A stretch of DNA of 64,000 bases from Paraburkholderia flagellata (GTDB taxonomy: Bacteria > Pseudomonadota > Gammaproteobacteria > Burkholderiales > Burkholderiaceae), in assembly GCF_021390645.1 (NCBI RefSeq), contig NZ_JAJEJT010000002.1:682001-746000 (forward strand), read 5' to 3'. The notes under the pieces are model-generated. The model made no database searches and had not been told where the DNA came from. It was given only the letters and a program-made list of their open reading frames with translations. Shown piece after piece: positions 9,613 to 20,311 of the stretch; position 1 is the stretch's first letter, and each line of letters begins with the position of its first letter. The position numbers and the translations under genes were made by a program.

Positions 9613-11601
9613 TCAGGCGTTCCGGCGCCTTTGCCGTGCCGCCGCGAGCGCGAGCACCTCGTCGAAAAGCGTGACGTCCACGGGCTTCACGAGATGCATC
9701 TCGAAGCCCGCTTCGCGCGTGAGTTCGACGTCGGCGGCCTGGCCGAAACCCGTCATCGCGGCGAACAATGTGTGCTTGAGCGGCGGCAGCGCGCGCAGGG
9801 CGCGCAGCGTCGCATAGCCGTCGATCTCGGGCATGGCGATGTCGATGAGCGCGGCGTCGGGCGTGAAGCCGTCCACTTCCTCGCGCGCGTGGGCGGCGCT
9901 GTAGGCCACGCGCACGTCGTGGCCTTTGAGTTCGAGCAGCATGGCGAGGCTGTCGGCCGAGTCGCGGTTGTCGTCGACCACGAGCACGCGCAGCGACGGC
10001 ACTCCGGCCTCGGCGAGCGCGGCAAGCTCGGCCGCGTCCGGGGTGAGCGGCGGCGGCTGCATGGCGTGCACGGTATCGCGCGCGAACGGCAGGCGGATCG
10101 TGAACGTGCTGCCTTTGCCCGGCCCGTCGCTCGTGGCGGAGATGGTGCCGCCATGCAGTTCGACGAGCGAGCGGCACAGCATGAGGCCGATGCCGAGCCC
10201 GTTTTCCGCGGGCCCCGGCACGGAGCGGTCCTGGCTGAACAGGCCGAAGATCGACTCGTGCGTGCCGGGCCGCAGCCCGCGGCCTTCGTCGCGCACCTTG
10301 ATCTGCACGGCGCGCGCCGCGGAACGCACGTCCACGACGATATGGCTGCCGTCGGGCGAGAACTTCGAGGCGTTGTGCAGCAGGTTCTGCAGCACCTGAA
10401 CGAGGCGCGTGTGGTCGCCCGTCATGGTGAGCGTCTCGTCGGGCATCTGCACGTCCACGTGCTGGCCGCGCGCCGAGGTGAAGGGCTGCGCCGCGTCGAT
10501 GGCGTGCGCGACCACTTCGCGCAGGTCGAGCGGCGCCTCGCGCAACTCGATCTTGCCCGACGTGATGCGCCCGACGTCGAGCAGGTCGTCCACGAGCCGC
10601 GTGAGATGCACGATCTGGCGGTCGATCATTTCGCGCGCGCGCTCGATCTCGGGGCTCGGCGCATCCATGAGGCGCATCGTGGCCACGGCGTTGCGCACCG
10701 GCGCGAGCGGGTTGCGCAGCTCGTGCGCGAGCATGGCGAGGAACTGCTTCATCTGCTCGCTCGAATGTTCGAGCTCGTCGGTGCGGCGGCTCTCGGTCAT
10801 GTCGCGCGTGACCTTCGCGAATCCCGTGAGCCGGCCGTGGCCGTCGTGCACTGCGGTGAGCGTGACGTTGGCCCAGAACATCGAGCCGTCCTTGCGCACG
10901 CGCCAGCCTTCGGTCGCGACGCGGCCAAAATCCCTCGCGCGGCGCAGTTCGCGCTCGGGCTGACCGGCGGCGATCTCTTCGGGCGGATAAAACACGGAAA
11001 AATGCTGGCCGACGATCTCGGCCGGCCGGTAACCCTTCAGGTTGGTCGCGCCAGTGTTCCAGCTGACCACGATGCCCTGCGGATCGAGCATGAAGATCGC
11101 GTAGTCGCTCACGCTTTCCACGAGCAGGCGAAAGCGCTCTTCGGAGAGGCGCAGCGCCTCGACCTGGCTGCGTTCGGCGGTGAGGTCGCGCGTGACCTTG
11201 GCGAAGCCCGCGAGCGAGCCGTCGCGTTCGCGCAGCGCGGTGATGACGACGTTGGCCCAGAACATCGTGCCGTCTTTGCGCACGCGCCAGCCTTCGTCGT
11301 TGAAGCGTCCGTGCAGCGTGGCCTGCTCCAGTTCGTGCTCGGGCCAGCGGCGTGCGTTGGCTTCGTCGGTGTAAAAGCGCGAGAAGTGCTGGCCGATGAT
11401 CTCGTGCGCTTCGTAGCCCTTGATGCGGGCCGCGCCGCGATTCCAGCTCACGATGTAGCCGCGCGTGTCGAGCAGGAATATCGCGTAATCCTCGATCGGA
11501 TCCACGAGCGCCTCGAAGCGGCGCTCATTGTGGCTTTCCGCGGCGACATTGTGCGGGGCGATGCCGGGGTCGGGCGTCGTCATGGTCCTCGGGTCTGTCA
11601 T
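9613..11601 (-). CDS. Hybrid sensor histidine kinase/response regulator with two PAS domains
   Basis: 662-residue cytoplasmic sensor with no membrane segment. Two near-duplicate PAS domains (about 28-140 and 152-268; both contain GWRVRKDG followed by MFWANV) are followed by HisKA with phospho-acceptor His293 (AHELRNPLAP). The HATPase domain comes next (about 395-505; N box LLHNASKFSP, DEGRGL, GLGIGLML). A C-terminal receiver (537-655) has VVDDN, phosphorylation site Asp587 and Lys639. There is no separate output regulator next to it, so phosphate must go elsewhere. An in-frame ATG six codons inside has GAGG close upstream and is an alternative start. Confidence 0.92.
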   Translation of the reverse strand: MTDPRTMTTPDPGIAPHNVAAESHNERRFEALVDPIEDYAIFLLDTRGYIVSWNRGAARIKGYEAHEIIGQHFSRFYTDEANARRWPEHELEQATLHGRFNDEGWRVRKDGTMFWANVVITALRERDGSLAGFAKVTRDLTAERSQVEALRLSEERFRLLVESVSDYAIFMLDPQGIVVSWNTGATNLKGYRPAEIVGQHFSVFYPPEEIAAGQPERELRRARDFGRVATEGWRVRKDGSMFWANVTLTAVHDGHGRLTGFAKVTRDMTESRRTDELEHSSEQMKQFLAMLAHELRNPLAPVRNAVATMRLMDAPSPEIERAREMIDRQIVHLTRLVDDLLDVGRITSGKIELREAPLDLREVVAHAIDAAQPFTSARGQHVDVQMPDETLTMTGDHTRLVQVLQNLLHNASKFSPDGSHIVVDVRSAARAVQIKVRDEGRGLRPGTHESIFGLFSQDRSVPGPAENGLGIGLMLCRSLVELHGGTISATSDGPGKGSTFTIRLPFARDTVHAMQPPPLTPDAAELAALAEAGVPSLRVLVVDDNRDSADSLAMLLELKGHDVRVAYSAAHAREEVDGFTPDAALIDIAMPEIDGYATLRALRALPPLKHTLFAAMTGFGQAADVELTREAGFEMHLVKPVDVTLFDEVLALAAARQRRRNA

Positions 11602-11672
11602 AGGGCCTGTTCAGAAGTTTGACAGGCTCCGGCCTCCTGAATGGACGACCCGCGCGTGGCGGGCGCCGCAGC

Positions 11673-12632
11673 TTACCACGCGCGCTGCCCGGAGCGGTCG
11701 TACTTTTCGGCCATTGCCGGAATGCCTGCGCGCACGTGGCGTTCCGCGCGGCGCACCTGGCGGGTGAGCAGCGCGACGTGCGGCGGCACCACGCGGCGTG
11801 CGCGCAGCGTCCAGAATGCGCCGCGCAGCAGCGCCACGCCAGCGGGCCCGAGCGAGCGCTGGCGCGCGAACACCGCCAGTGCGCGGCCGGTTGCTGCGAT
11901 CGCGTCGCGCGCGGGCAGGCGCATCCACGCCACCCAGGCCGTGTTGCGCGCGAGCGCGCATTGCTGCGCCCGCGTGAACCAGCGGTACAGCGGCTCGCGA
12001 TGCGCGAGCGCCTGCTCGCAATAGACGATCTGGTGCCCGGCCGAAAGCATGTCGAGCGCGGCAAGCTCCTCGGCGCCGCCGTGCGAAAGCCGCTCCTCGT
12101 AGCCGCCGAGCGCGCGGAACACGCCCGCGCGGAAAATGCATGCGCCGGCCATGAAGTTGGCGAGCACAGGGCCCGCCACGCCTTCGGCCCCCGGCGACGT
12201 GGCGGCGAGCATCAGGCAGGCGGGGTGAATTTCGCGTTCGTCGCCGCTCACCACGCGCGCATTGAGCACGGCGATTTGCGCGTGCGCGTCGAGCAGCTGC
12301 GCCGCGCGTGCGAGCGCGCCGGGCGCGAACCAGGTACTGTCGTCGCAGCACGCAACGTAATCGGTGCGCGAGAGCAGCACGGCGCGATTGAACCCGGCCA
12401 TGCCGTGGTCGCCCAGCGACTGGATGATGCGCACTTGCGGAAAGAGCGATGCCAGCAGCGAGACGGTGGAATCGGTGGAGCCGTTGTCGGCCACGATGAC
12501 ATCGGGGTGCTCGGGAAGCGCGGTGAGACGCGCGACCGTATCGATGGTTTGACGCACGTGGTTGCGCGTGAGGACGACCACCGTCACGCGCGGCGCGCTG
12601 GAAGTTCCGGGGGCATGGGCGGAGTCGTTCAT
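11673..12632 (-). CDS. Glycosyltransferase family 2 protein
   Basis: 319-residue protein with a GT-A fold. RVTVVVLTRNHVRQTIDTVARL and VIVADNGSTDSTV form the nucleotide-sugar site, CCDDSTWFAPGAL carries the acidic metal-binding region, and GGYEERLSHGGAEELAALDML resembles the acceptor/ED region of family 2. The C-terminal 90 residues are Arg/Ala rich with no clear membrane helix. Acceptor and sugar are unknown. No polysaccharide cluster surrounds it, so it is an orphan glycosyltransferase. Confidence 0.87.
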   Translation of the reverse strand: MNDSAHAPGTSSAPRVTVVVLTRNHVRQTIDTVARLTALPEHPDVIVADNGSTDSTVSLLASLFPQVRIIQSLGDHGMAGFNRAVLLSRTDYVACCDDSTWFAPGALARAAQLLDAHAQIAVLNARVVSGDEREIHPACLMLAATSPGAEGVAGPVLANFMAGACIFRAGVFRALGGYEERLSHGGAEELAALDMLSAGHQIVYCEQALAHREPLYRWFTRAQQCALARNTAWVAWMRLPARDAIAATGRALAVFARQRSLGPAGVALLRGAFWTLRARRVVPPHVALLTRQVRRAERHVRAGIPAMAEKYDRSGQRAW

Positions 12633-12815
12633 CGCAGCAGGCGGCGGGAGCCGGCCGGTGAGTTGTCGAATTGACCTATGTCAGCATACGCCGATGGCGC
12701 GCGACATGCAGTACATGCGGTGTGCTAGAGGCACGGCGGCGCAGCAGCGGTGCTGCGCTGCACAGCCGTGAACTGCGCAAATTTCGCGCCGCGTCCGGCG
12801 GCGCGCAGTTAGCGG

Positions 12816-13490
12816 TCAGTCGCGGGCGCAGACTTCGTCGAGGTGGCCGAGCAGATCGGCGGGATCTTCGTACACGCGCAGCGCCCCGGCGCATTGCAGT
12901 TCCTCGGTGCCGTAGCCGCCCGACTGCAGGCCAATGCCGAGCGCCCGGCAGCGCTGGGCCGCGAGCATGTCCCAGACGCTGTCGCCCACCACGAGGCAGC
13001 GCTCGATCGGCACGTTCAGCCGCAATGCCGCGGCGACGAAAAGATCGGGGTCGGGCTTGGCGTGGCGCACTTCGTCACGCGTGACCACGGTCGTGACCGC
13101 CGGGTCCACGCCGAGCGCCTGCAAGTTCACGGAAGCCGTGGCGATCCGCCCGCTCGTGGCGATCGCCCACGGCACCTGGGCGGCGGTCAGCGTGTCGAGC
13201 AGCGAGCGCGCGCCGGGCAGCGGGCGCACCTGGTCGGCGTGGCGGCGGTAGGCGTCGGCGTGTAGTTTTTGCAAGCGCGCGATGCGCTCGGGCGAGATGG
13301 CCTCGTGCGTCTCGCGCAGCAACTGGTTCATGAAGAGCCCGCCGCTCATGCCGATGCGCCGGTGAATGCGCCACACCGAAAGCTCGATGCCGTCCGCGTC
13401 GAGCGCTTCCTTCCAGGCGAGCACGTGCTGGTAGACGCTGTCGACGAGCGTGCCGTCGAGGTCGAACAAAAAGGCCGATTCGTTGCGCAT
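12816..13490 (-). CDS. HAD family phosphatase (phosphoglycolate phosphatase-like)
   Basis: 224-residue haloacid-dehalogenase hydrolase. FLFDLDGTLVDS gives nucleophile Asp10 and acid/base Asp12, IATSGR is motif II, and KPDPDLF with VVGDSVWDMLAA gives motifs III and IV. A helical cap lies at about 20-85. Subfamily IA enzymes of this sort dephosphorylate small sugar phosphates or phosphoglycolate. ATG at 13490 is preferred because AAAGGAG precedes it and the family N-terminus begins there. Confidence 0.88.
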   Translation of the reverse strand: MRNESAFLFDLDGTLVDSVYQHVLAWKEALDADGIELSVWRIHRRIGMSGGLFMNQLLRETHEAISPERIARLQKLHADAYRRHADQVRPLPGARSLLDTLTAAQVPWAIATSGRIATASVNLQALGVDPAVTTVVTRDEVRHAKPDPDLFVAAALRLNVPIERCLVVGDSVWDMLAAQRCRALGIGLQSGGYGTEELQCAGALRVYEDPADLLGHLDEVCARD

Positions 13491-13563
13491 GAGGGCTCCT
13501 TTGGCACGCGACGATGACGCTGCGTTGGCGCAAAAAGTGTACGCCGTGCGCGCGGACGTTGCC

Positions 13564-15399
13564 TCAGGGCGCGCTGGCCGCCGCTGCGCCGGACGCTGCG
13601 GCTGCGCCTCGTGCGGCCCCAGCCTGCGGATACATCTGCAACAGCACGCGCAGCACGCCATTGGTCCACCCAAAGCCGTCCTGCAGCGGATATTCGCCGC
13701 CGCCCGCCGACGATGCCTTGGTGGCCGACGCGCTCACGTCGTACTTCTCGACGAGCTTGTGCGTGCGCGCGTAGTAGGCGAGATTCGTCGCGATCCAGCG
13801 CGTGGCGATTTCCTGCGCGAGGTCCTGCTCACCATAGCGGCGCAGTCCCACGACCGCGAGATATTGCAGTGGCGCCCAGCCGTTCGGCTCGTCCCATTGC
13901 TGGCCCGTCGCGACCTGGGTGGTGGCGAGGCCGCCGGGGCGCAGCAGGCCGGCGCGCACGGCGGCGGCCACGTCCTGCGCCTGGGCCTTCGTCGCGACGC
14001 CCGCATAGAGCGGATAGACGGTCGCCGCCGTGAGCCGGTGCGTGAGCGTGTGATGCGCGAAGTCGTAGTCGCTGTACGCATGCAATTGCGGGTCCCAGAG
14101 CACGCGGTCGATGGCGTCGGCGCGTTGTTGCGCGCGCTTCGTCATGAGTTCGGCCTCGCGCGCGTCGCCCTTCAGGCCGTAGGCCTTCGCGAGCGTGCGT
14201 TCGAGAATCACCATCAGCGAATTGAGATCCACCGGCGCGAGCGAAGTCACGTCGATGGTCGAGAGCGTGTGGCCGTCGGCGAGCCAGCGCGAACTGTAGT
14301 CCCAGCCCGTTTCCGCGCCCGCGCGCAGGTTGCGCCAGAGGTCCGAGGCGTCGCGTTGGGGCGTGGCGCGTGCAGTGATGATGTCCTCGCGGTACGACTC
14401 GTCGCGCGGCCGGTTGCGTGCGTCCCAATAGCGGTTGAGCAGCGTCCCGTCGGGCAGGCGCACGAGGTGGCGGGAGGCGTGGCCGGGCTTGAGCGTTTGC
14501 TCGCCGGCCATCCAGTAGTCGTATTCCTTGCGCAGTTGCGGCAGGTAATGCGGGTACATGGCGTCGCCGTCTTTCCCGGCAACGAGGCTCACCATCTGCG
14601 CGAAAAACGGCGGCTGCGAGCGGCTCAGGTAGTACGTGCGATTGCCATTCGCGATGTGCCCGTAGCGGTCGATCAGCGCGGCGAAGTTGTTCAGCTCGTC
14701 GAGCGCGAGTTCGTGGCGGCCGCTCGCCTCCAGACCGAGCATGATGAAGTACGAATCCCAGTAGTAGATCTCGTTGAAGCGCCCGCCCGGCACGACGTAC
14801 GCATAAGGCAGCGGCAGCAGCGACGAATACGGATTCGGCTTCGCGTCGGGGCGGCGGCTCAGCACGTTCCAGAGCGTGTCGATGTGGCCGACGACGTCCT
14901 GGTTCGGATCGGAAACGTAGTGGTCTTCGGTTTGTGCCGGGGCCGTGAAGTACTGGTTCACGAACTGCGTGAGCGCGGCCTTGCGCGCTGCGGCGTCGTG
15001 CTCGTCCGCATGCTGCTGGCGCCAGCGCTCGTAGGCCGCCGTGATCTGGCCGGGGCGCGCGTTCGGCAGCATGTCGGCAAACGTCTTGCTGTCGGGAAAG
15101 ACCTGTGCGAGCTGCACGTCGTGATAGAAGCGGCCGTAGAGGTCGGCGGGCGTGGCGGGTTGGCTCTCTTTTGCCGAGTCGTGCTGCGCTGGCGAACGAA
15201 CCGGTTTTGCCGATTGCGCCGGCTTTTGCAATTCCTGCGCGCTCGCGGAGGATGCGGCGGAAGCCAGGGCATCGGCGGCATGGGCGGTTTGCGTGAGCGG
15301 CCAAGCGAGACACAACGCGGCGGCGAGCGTGGCGGCAAACGATGAGTGGCGGAGTTGCGTGGCGAATTCGGGCGTGCGGGAGCGGAGCGGCAAAGGCAT
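13564..15399 (-). CDS. treA: Periplasmic trehalase
   Basis: Glycoside hydrolase family 37 enzyme hydrolysing trehalose to two glucose molecules in the periplasm. Family signatures are PGGRFNEIYYWDSYF and QWDEPNGWAPLQ, and the C-terminal GGGEYPLQDGFGWTNGV contains the catalytic Glu. A Sec signal peptide spans about residues 1-41 (basic start, hydrophobic core, TAHA end). It is followed by a low-complexity Ala/Ser/Lys linker before the catalytic domain. ATG at 15399 gives a normal signal peptide; a TTG further upstream is possible. An Ala-rich tail ends the protein. It is divergent from pobA. Confidence 0.92.
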   Translation of the reverse strand: MPLPLRSRTPEFATQLRHSSFAATLAAALCLAWPLTQTAHAADALASAASSASAQELQKPAQSAKPVRSPAQHDSAKESQPATPADLYGRFYHDVQLAQVFPDSKTFADMLPNARPGQITAAYERWRQQHADEHDAAARKAALTQFVNQYFTAPAQTEDHYVSDPNQDVVGHIDTLWNVLSRRPDAKPNPYSSLLPLPYAYVVPGGRFNEIYYWDSYFIMLGLEASGRHELALDELNNFAALIDRYGHIANGNRTYYLSRSQPPFFAQMVSLVAGKDGDAMYPHYLPQLRKEYDYWMAGEQTLKPGHASRHLVRLPDGTLLNRYWDARNRPRDESYREDIITARATPQRDASDLWRNLRAGAETGWDYSSRWLADGHTLSTIDVTSLAPVDLNSLMVILERTLAKAYGLKGDAREAELMTKRAQQRADAIDRVLWDPQLHAYSDYDFAHHTLTHRLTAATVYPLYAGVATKAQAQDVAAAVRAGLLRPGGLATTQVATGQQWDEPNGWAPLQYLAVVGLRRYGEQDLAQEIATRWIATNLAYYARTHKLVEKYDVSASATKASSAGGGEYPLQDGFGWTNGVLRVLLQMYPQAGAARGAAAASGAAAASAP

Positions 15400-15542
15400 G
15401 GGCTTGATGTTCTTGGTGGGCGAGGAGCGCGCCGGCGCCCAAAGCTGGAGCGCAGGCGAAGCGTGCAAATGAGCAATTTCCGTTCCGCGCCACGACTCAA
15501 CGAGACGGCTGGCGAGTGCGGCGCTATTCGAAATCGGGATAG

Positions 15543-16808
<1,266 letters not shown>

Positions 16809-16830
16809 GATAAGCGCCGCGAATAATCGA

Positions 16831-16870
16831 AACGGCCGCGCGAGTCCCGAAGGGCTCGCGCGGCCGTTTT
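16831..16870 (+). terminator. Intrinsic terminator after pobA
   Basis: A 14-bp GC-rich stem (AACGGCCGCGCGAG with CTCGCGCGGCCGTT) with a short loop ends in TTTT, 23 bases after the pobA stop. AA on the other side makes it partly bidirectional for the convergent dehydrogenase gene. Confidence 0.85.
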
Positions 16871-16906
16871 GCGTGTGCGGTGTCGCGCTGGGCTGCGCAA
16901 GCCCGC

Positions 16907-17959
16907 TCAAATCGCCGTGAGCGGCGCGATGCCCAGTTCGTTCGCGATGTCGGCGAAGGGCTTTCGCACGGAGTCGGGCAGCGTGATCGTCTGCATGTGC
17001 CGCGCGCGATTTTCCGCTTCGTACTGGCCGGGATACTGCACTGGTTGCGAGGGATCCTGAGGCGGGCAGCTGAGCAGATAGTCGAGAAACGATTCGACCT
17101 CCTGCGAGCGCCACGTCGTATTGAAATCCACCTGCGGATCGAGCACCAGCGCGAACAGATTGTTGGTGGCGACGCCATTGCGCGGATTGTCCGGATGGAT
17201 CGTGCCGCCGCCCGACAGCACGCCTGCGAGCAATTCCGCCACGAGTCCGAGCGCGTAGCCTTTGTGCAGGCCGAACGGCAACAGCGCGCCTGGCGGGTCG
17301 GCGAACAGCACGTTCGGGTCGTTGGTCGGTTGGCCGTTCGAGTCGATCACGGAGCCATTGGGCGCCGGCAGCCCGTTTTCCGCGAGCACGCGCGCCTTGT
17401 TCACGGCAATGGCGCTCGTGGCGATATCCACGACGAAGGGTGGCCGACCGCCCGGCAGCGGACCCGCGAAGCACAACGGGTTGGTCGTGAGCCGGGGCTC
17501 GCGCCCGCCGAAGGGCGCCACGGTCGGCGAGCGGTTCACCACGTTGGTGAACGCGAGCAGCACATAGCCCTGCGCTGCAACCATTTCGCCGTAATGCCCC
17601 ATGCGCCCCAGGTGATGAGTCTGGCGCAGCGTCACGATGCATTGCCCATGTTCGCGCGTGCGCGCGATCGCGTCTTCCATCACGACCTTGCCCACGTGCT
17701 GGCCGAAGCCGCTGTGGCCGTCGTAGCCGATCAGGCTGCCGCGGTCCACCACGCGCTCGGCGCGGCCGTCGGCGGTGACGAAACCGGCGGCCAGGACGCG
17801 CTTGTAGTTGGGCAGGATCGAAAGGCCGTGGCTCGAGTAGCCCACTCGGTCGGACTCGATCAGATGGGCGGCCACGTCGGCGGCGATGTCTTCAGGCACC
17901 GAGACGTTCGTGAGCACGGCCGTGGCGAAGCGGCGTGCGTCGTCGATATTGACTTTCAT
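16907..17959 (-). CDS. Malate/L-lactate dehydrogenase family (LDH2/YiaK) oxidoreductase
   Basis: 350-residue NAD(P)-dependent dehydrogenase of the LDH2/MDH2 family, which includes malate, sulpholactate, ureidoglycolate and 2,3-diketogulonate enzymes. YSSHGLSILPNY, the TLRQTHHLGRMGHYGE block with its conserved His, NPLCFAGP and LPFGLHKGYALGL are family signatures. CGAGGAG lies ahead of the ATG at 17959. It lies 41 bases downstream of a DASS transporter on the same strand, so it probably oxidises the carboxylate that the transporter imports; the substrate is not certain. Confidence 0.88.
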   Translation of the reverse strand: MKVNIDDARRFATAVLTNVSVPEDIAADVAAHLIESDRVGYSSHGLSILPNYKRVLAAGFVTADGRAERVVDRGSLIGYDGHSGFGQHVGKVVMEDAIARTREHGQCIVTLRQTHHLGRMGHYGEMVAAQGYVLLAFTNVVNRSPTVAPFGGREPRLTTNPLCFAGPLPGGRPPFVVDIATSAIAVNKARVLAENGLPAPNGSVIDSNGQPTNDPNVLFADPPGALLPFGLHKGYALGLVAELLAGVLSGGGTIHPDNPRNGVATNNLFALVLDPQVDFNTTWRSQEVESFLDYLLSCPPQDPSQPVQYPGQYEAENRARHMQTITLPDSVRKPFADIANELGIAPLTAI

Positions 17960-18000
17960 GAGCGGCTCCTCGCTAACAGTGCGGTGTTCGGGTGCAGCGT

Positions 18001-19497
18001 TCAGATCCAGCCCAGCCAGCGCCACCACGTCGCGGCGAACAGCAGCAGCAACAGATAGCCGATGACGGTCAGCACGATGCCCACGCGCGCGAACTGCTTC
18101 GCCGTGAACGTTTCGGTGGCGAGGCACACCATGTTTTGCGGCGCGTTGATCGGCAGGATGAAGCCGAAGCTCACGACGTAGCCGAGCAGCATCGTGAGAC
18201 CGAGCCGGTTGAAATCGCCCTGCATGGACTGCAGCACCGACACGAGAATCGGCAGCATCGCGGAGGTGAGCGCCGTGGCGCTCGCAAAACCGAGGTGGAT
18301 GAGGATGAGAAAGGCCGAGAGAATCGCGAACGCCATGAACGGCGTGGCGGTGTCGAGCCCCGTATGATGCGCGACGAGGTCGCCGAGCCATTGGCCCGCC
18401 TTCGTCGTGAGCAGCGCCGTGCCGAGGCTGATGCCCACGCCGAACACGATCACCGTGCCCCATGGAATGCGGCTTTGCACGGTCTTCCAGTCCATCACGC
18501 CAAAGCGCGGCAACAGCAGCAGCACGAGGCCCACGTAGGTGACCGAGGTCGTGTCGAACGGGTGCAGCTTGCCTTCGGTCGCCCAGAAGCACAGCAGGCC
18601 GATGGAGACGCCCAGCAGCCGCTTTTGCGGGCCCGTCATGGGTCCGAGTTCGCGCAGCGAGGCTTCGACAGCTTCCTTGCCGCCGGCGATGGCGTCGGCT
18701 TCGGGCGGCAGCATCTTGAGCACGATGAAGAGCAGCACCGCCGACATCACGATCGCCCAGGGCGCGCCCGCAATAAGCCAGTCGAGCCACGTGACGCGCG
18801 CGCCGAGCATCTTGTCCATGAAGCCCACGGTCAGCAGATTCTGCGCGGCGGCGGTCTGGATGCCGACGTTCCAGATGCTCGTGGCTTGCGCCACCACGAT
18901 CATGATGCCCGCCGCGATGTTCGAGCGCTTGTCCACACCGAACGCCGAAATCACGCCCACCATGATCGGCACGACGCAGGCGCTGCGCGCGGTGGCGCTC
19001 GGCACCACGAGCGAGAGCACGATGGTCACGGCGACCGCGCCGATCAGGATGCGCCGCGTGGTGGTGCCGATGAGCGAGAGCGTGACGAGCGCAATGCGCC
19101 GGTCGAGCCCGGTAACGGTCATCGCCGCGGAGATGAAGAGGGCGCCGGCCACGAGCGCGAGCGCGGAATTGGAGAAGCCCGCGAGCGCCATGCTGATGGC
19201 TTTGTTGGTGCCGTAGTCGACAGCGGGGTTTTCGATGGTGGGCGCGGTGCCCACGAGAAACGCCATGAGCGAGGTGATGATGATGGCGCTCGCTTCGTAC
19301 GATACCGCTTCGGTGAGCCACACGACGACGGCGAATGCGAGGATGGCGAGCATGCGCTGGCCGGCGGGCGGGAGGCTATCCGGCAGGGGCAAAAGCAGCA
19401 CGACGACGAGCGCGATCACGCCCGCGATCAGGCCCACAGGTATGCCCTTTTTCTGCGGCGCGGCGCTCGCGTTGGCGGCGGGCTGGGGTGCGTTCAT
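18001..19497 (-). CDS. DASS/SLC13 family anion:sodium symporter
   Basis: 498-residue inner-membrane protein with about 12 hydrophobic helices. The family pattern is clear in WLTEAVSYEASAIIITSLMAFLVG, VVPSATARSACVVPIMVGV and the late FILPINAPQNMVCLATETFTAKQF. DASS proteins take up di- and tricarboxylates or related anions. ATG at 19497 is preceded by GGAG at a good distance; an upstream in-frame start would add nine residues. It is first in a two-gene unit with the LDH2-family dehydrogenase. Confidence 0.88.
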   Translation of the reverse strand: MNAPQPAANASAAPQKKGIPVGLIAGVIALVVVLLLPLPDSLPPAGQRMLAILAFAVVVWLTEAVSYEASAIIITSLMAFLVGTAPTIENPAVDYGTNKAISMALAGFSNSALALVAGALFISAAMTVTGLDRRIALVTLSLIGTTTRRILIGAVAVTIVLSLVVPSATARSACVVPIMVGVISAFGVDKRSNIAAGIMIVVAQATSIWNVGIQTAAAQNLLTVGFMDKMLGARVTWLDWLIAGAPWAIVMSAVLLFIVLKMLPPEADAIAGGKEAVEASLRELGPMTGPQKRLLGVSIGLLCFWATEGKLHPFDTTSVTYVGLVLLLLPRFGVMDWKTVQSRIPWGTVIVFGVGISLGTALLTTKAGQWLGDLVAHHTGLDTATPFMAFAILSAFLILIHLGFASATALTSAMLPILVSVLQSMQGDFNRLGLTMLLGYVVSFGFILPINAPQNMVCLATETFTAKQFARVGIVLTVIGYLLLLLFAATWWRWLGWI

Positions 19498-19735
19498 GGC
19501 GGTGACTCCACGTTGGGCATGCACGCAGCATGGCTCGCGATGGCAGCTGGCCGAGCGCGTGCAGCTTCGAAAAGCGGCGATGTTGCGGCTTGCGAACGAG
19601 TCAGCGCATTCGCTTCGCGGATGGTACTGCCATTCCGCAGATGAAGCGTCTAGTGTGTACGGCGAGCGCGAAGGCGGGGGACATGCAGCGTTTGACGATG
19701 CTGCGGGTGATCCGGGCGAGCGGACGGTGGAAGCG

Positions 19736-19763
19736 TTTTAACCGGCAAGGCAGCCGGTTAAAA
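19736..19763. terminator. Symmetrical hairpin between the DASS promoter and the DUF4148-like gene
   Basis: A perfect 11-bp stem, TTTTAACCGGC and GCCGGTTAAAA with a 6-base loop, lies 26 bases beyond the stop of the small secreted protein gene. Position fits a terminator for that gene, but the T residues are inside the stem rather than after it, so strength is uncertain. Confidence 0.5.
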
Positions 19764-19789
19764 CGGAAATGACGAATCGCGATTCAGTG

Positions 19790-20128
19790 TTACTGGCTGG
19801 CGCCAGCAGCAGCGTTAGCTTTCTTCTGTGCGTCCTGCAGGCTCTGCGGATAGTTCGGGTCGTTCAGCGCCGGCTTGTAGCCCGCGTCTTCCAGCTTCTT
19901 CAGCTCGGCGTTGTTCTTCGCGCGGGCTTCTTTGCGTTCGGCCTTGCGCTGCGCTTTGGCCTGAGCCTTGGCCTGTGCCTTCTGTTCCTTGGTGGGCGGT
20001 TGCGAAGTCGTGGCCTGGTCGGCGGCGGGAGCGCTGGCTTCCGTTTGCGCGAACGCTGGCGCGGTGACGCCGATCAGGAATGCGGCGGCAGCCGCGGCGA
20101 GAGTCAGCTTGCTGGTGGTGGAGCGCAT
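19790..20128 (-). CDS. Small secreted Lys/Ala-rich protein, DUF4148-like
   Basis: 112-residue protein with a clear Sec signal peptide (about residues 1-27, ending APAFAQ). A Gln/Lys/Ala-rich, probably helical charged stretch (about 45-75) follows. The C-terminal NAELKKLEDAGYKPALNDPNYP resembles the DUF4148 family common in Burkholderiaceae, whose members carry L..LE.AGY.P...DPNYP. The function is unknown; periplasmic location is predicted. Confidence 0.72.
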   Translation of the reverse strand: MRSTTSKLTLAAAAAAFLIGVTAPAFAQTEASAPAADQATTSQPPTKEQKAQAKAQAKAQRKAERKEARAKNNAELKKLEDAGYKPALNDPNYPQSLQDAQKKANAAAGASQ

Positions 20129-20311
20129 TGATTCCCCTCATGATTGGTTTGAACGGCTTACTCAGGGCTGCGAGAACGGGTGCTGGCCGCTGCGCAGGAA
20201 GCAGCGGCACGCCCGTCGCTCAATGTAATCGATCCACAACAAAGACGGTAGCAGGCGCTGACCCTGGCTGACGGGCAACCGCGATACAACCGCGCTGGCC
20301 GCTCCGGGCGC

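Noticed and set aside
9631..11622. 663-codon open frame on plus, opposite the hybrid kinase
   Set aside because: Composition is His/Arg/Glu/Ala-rich with no domain; it is the antisense shadow of a high-GC gene with clear kinase motifs.
18001..19644. Long plus-strand open frame opposite the DASS transporter
   Set aside because: Same shadow pattern of His/Arg/Asp-rich sequence without motifs.
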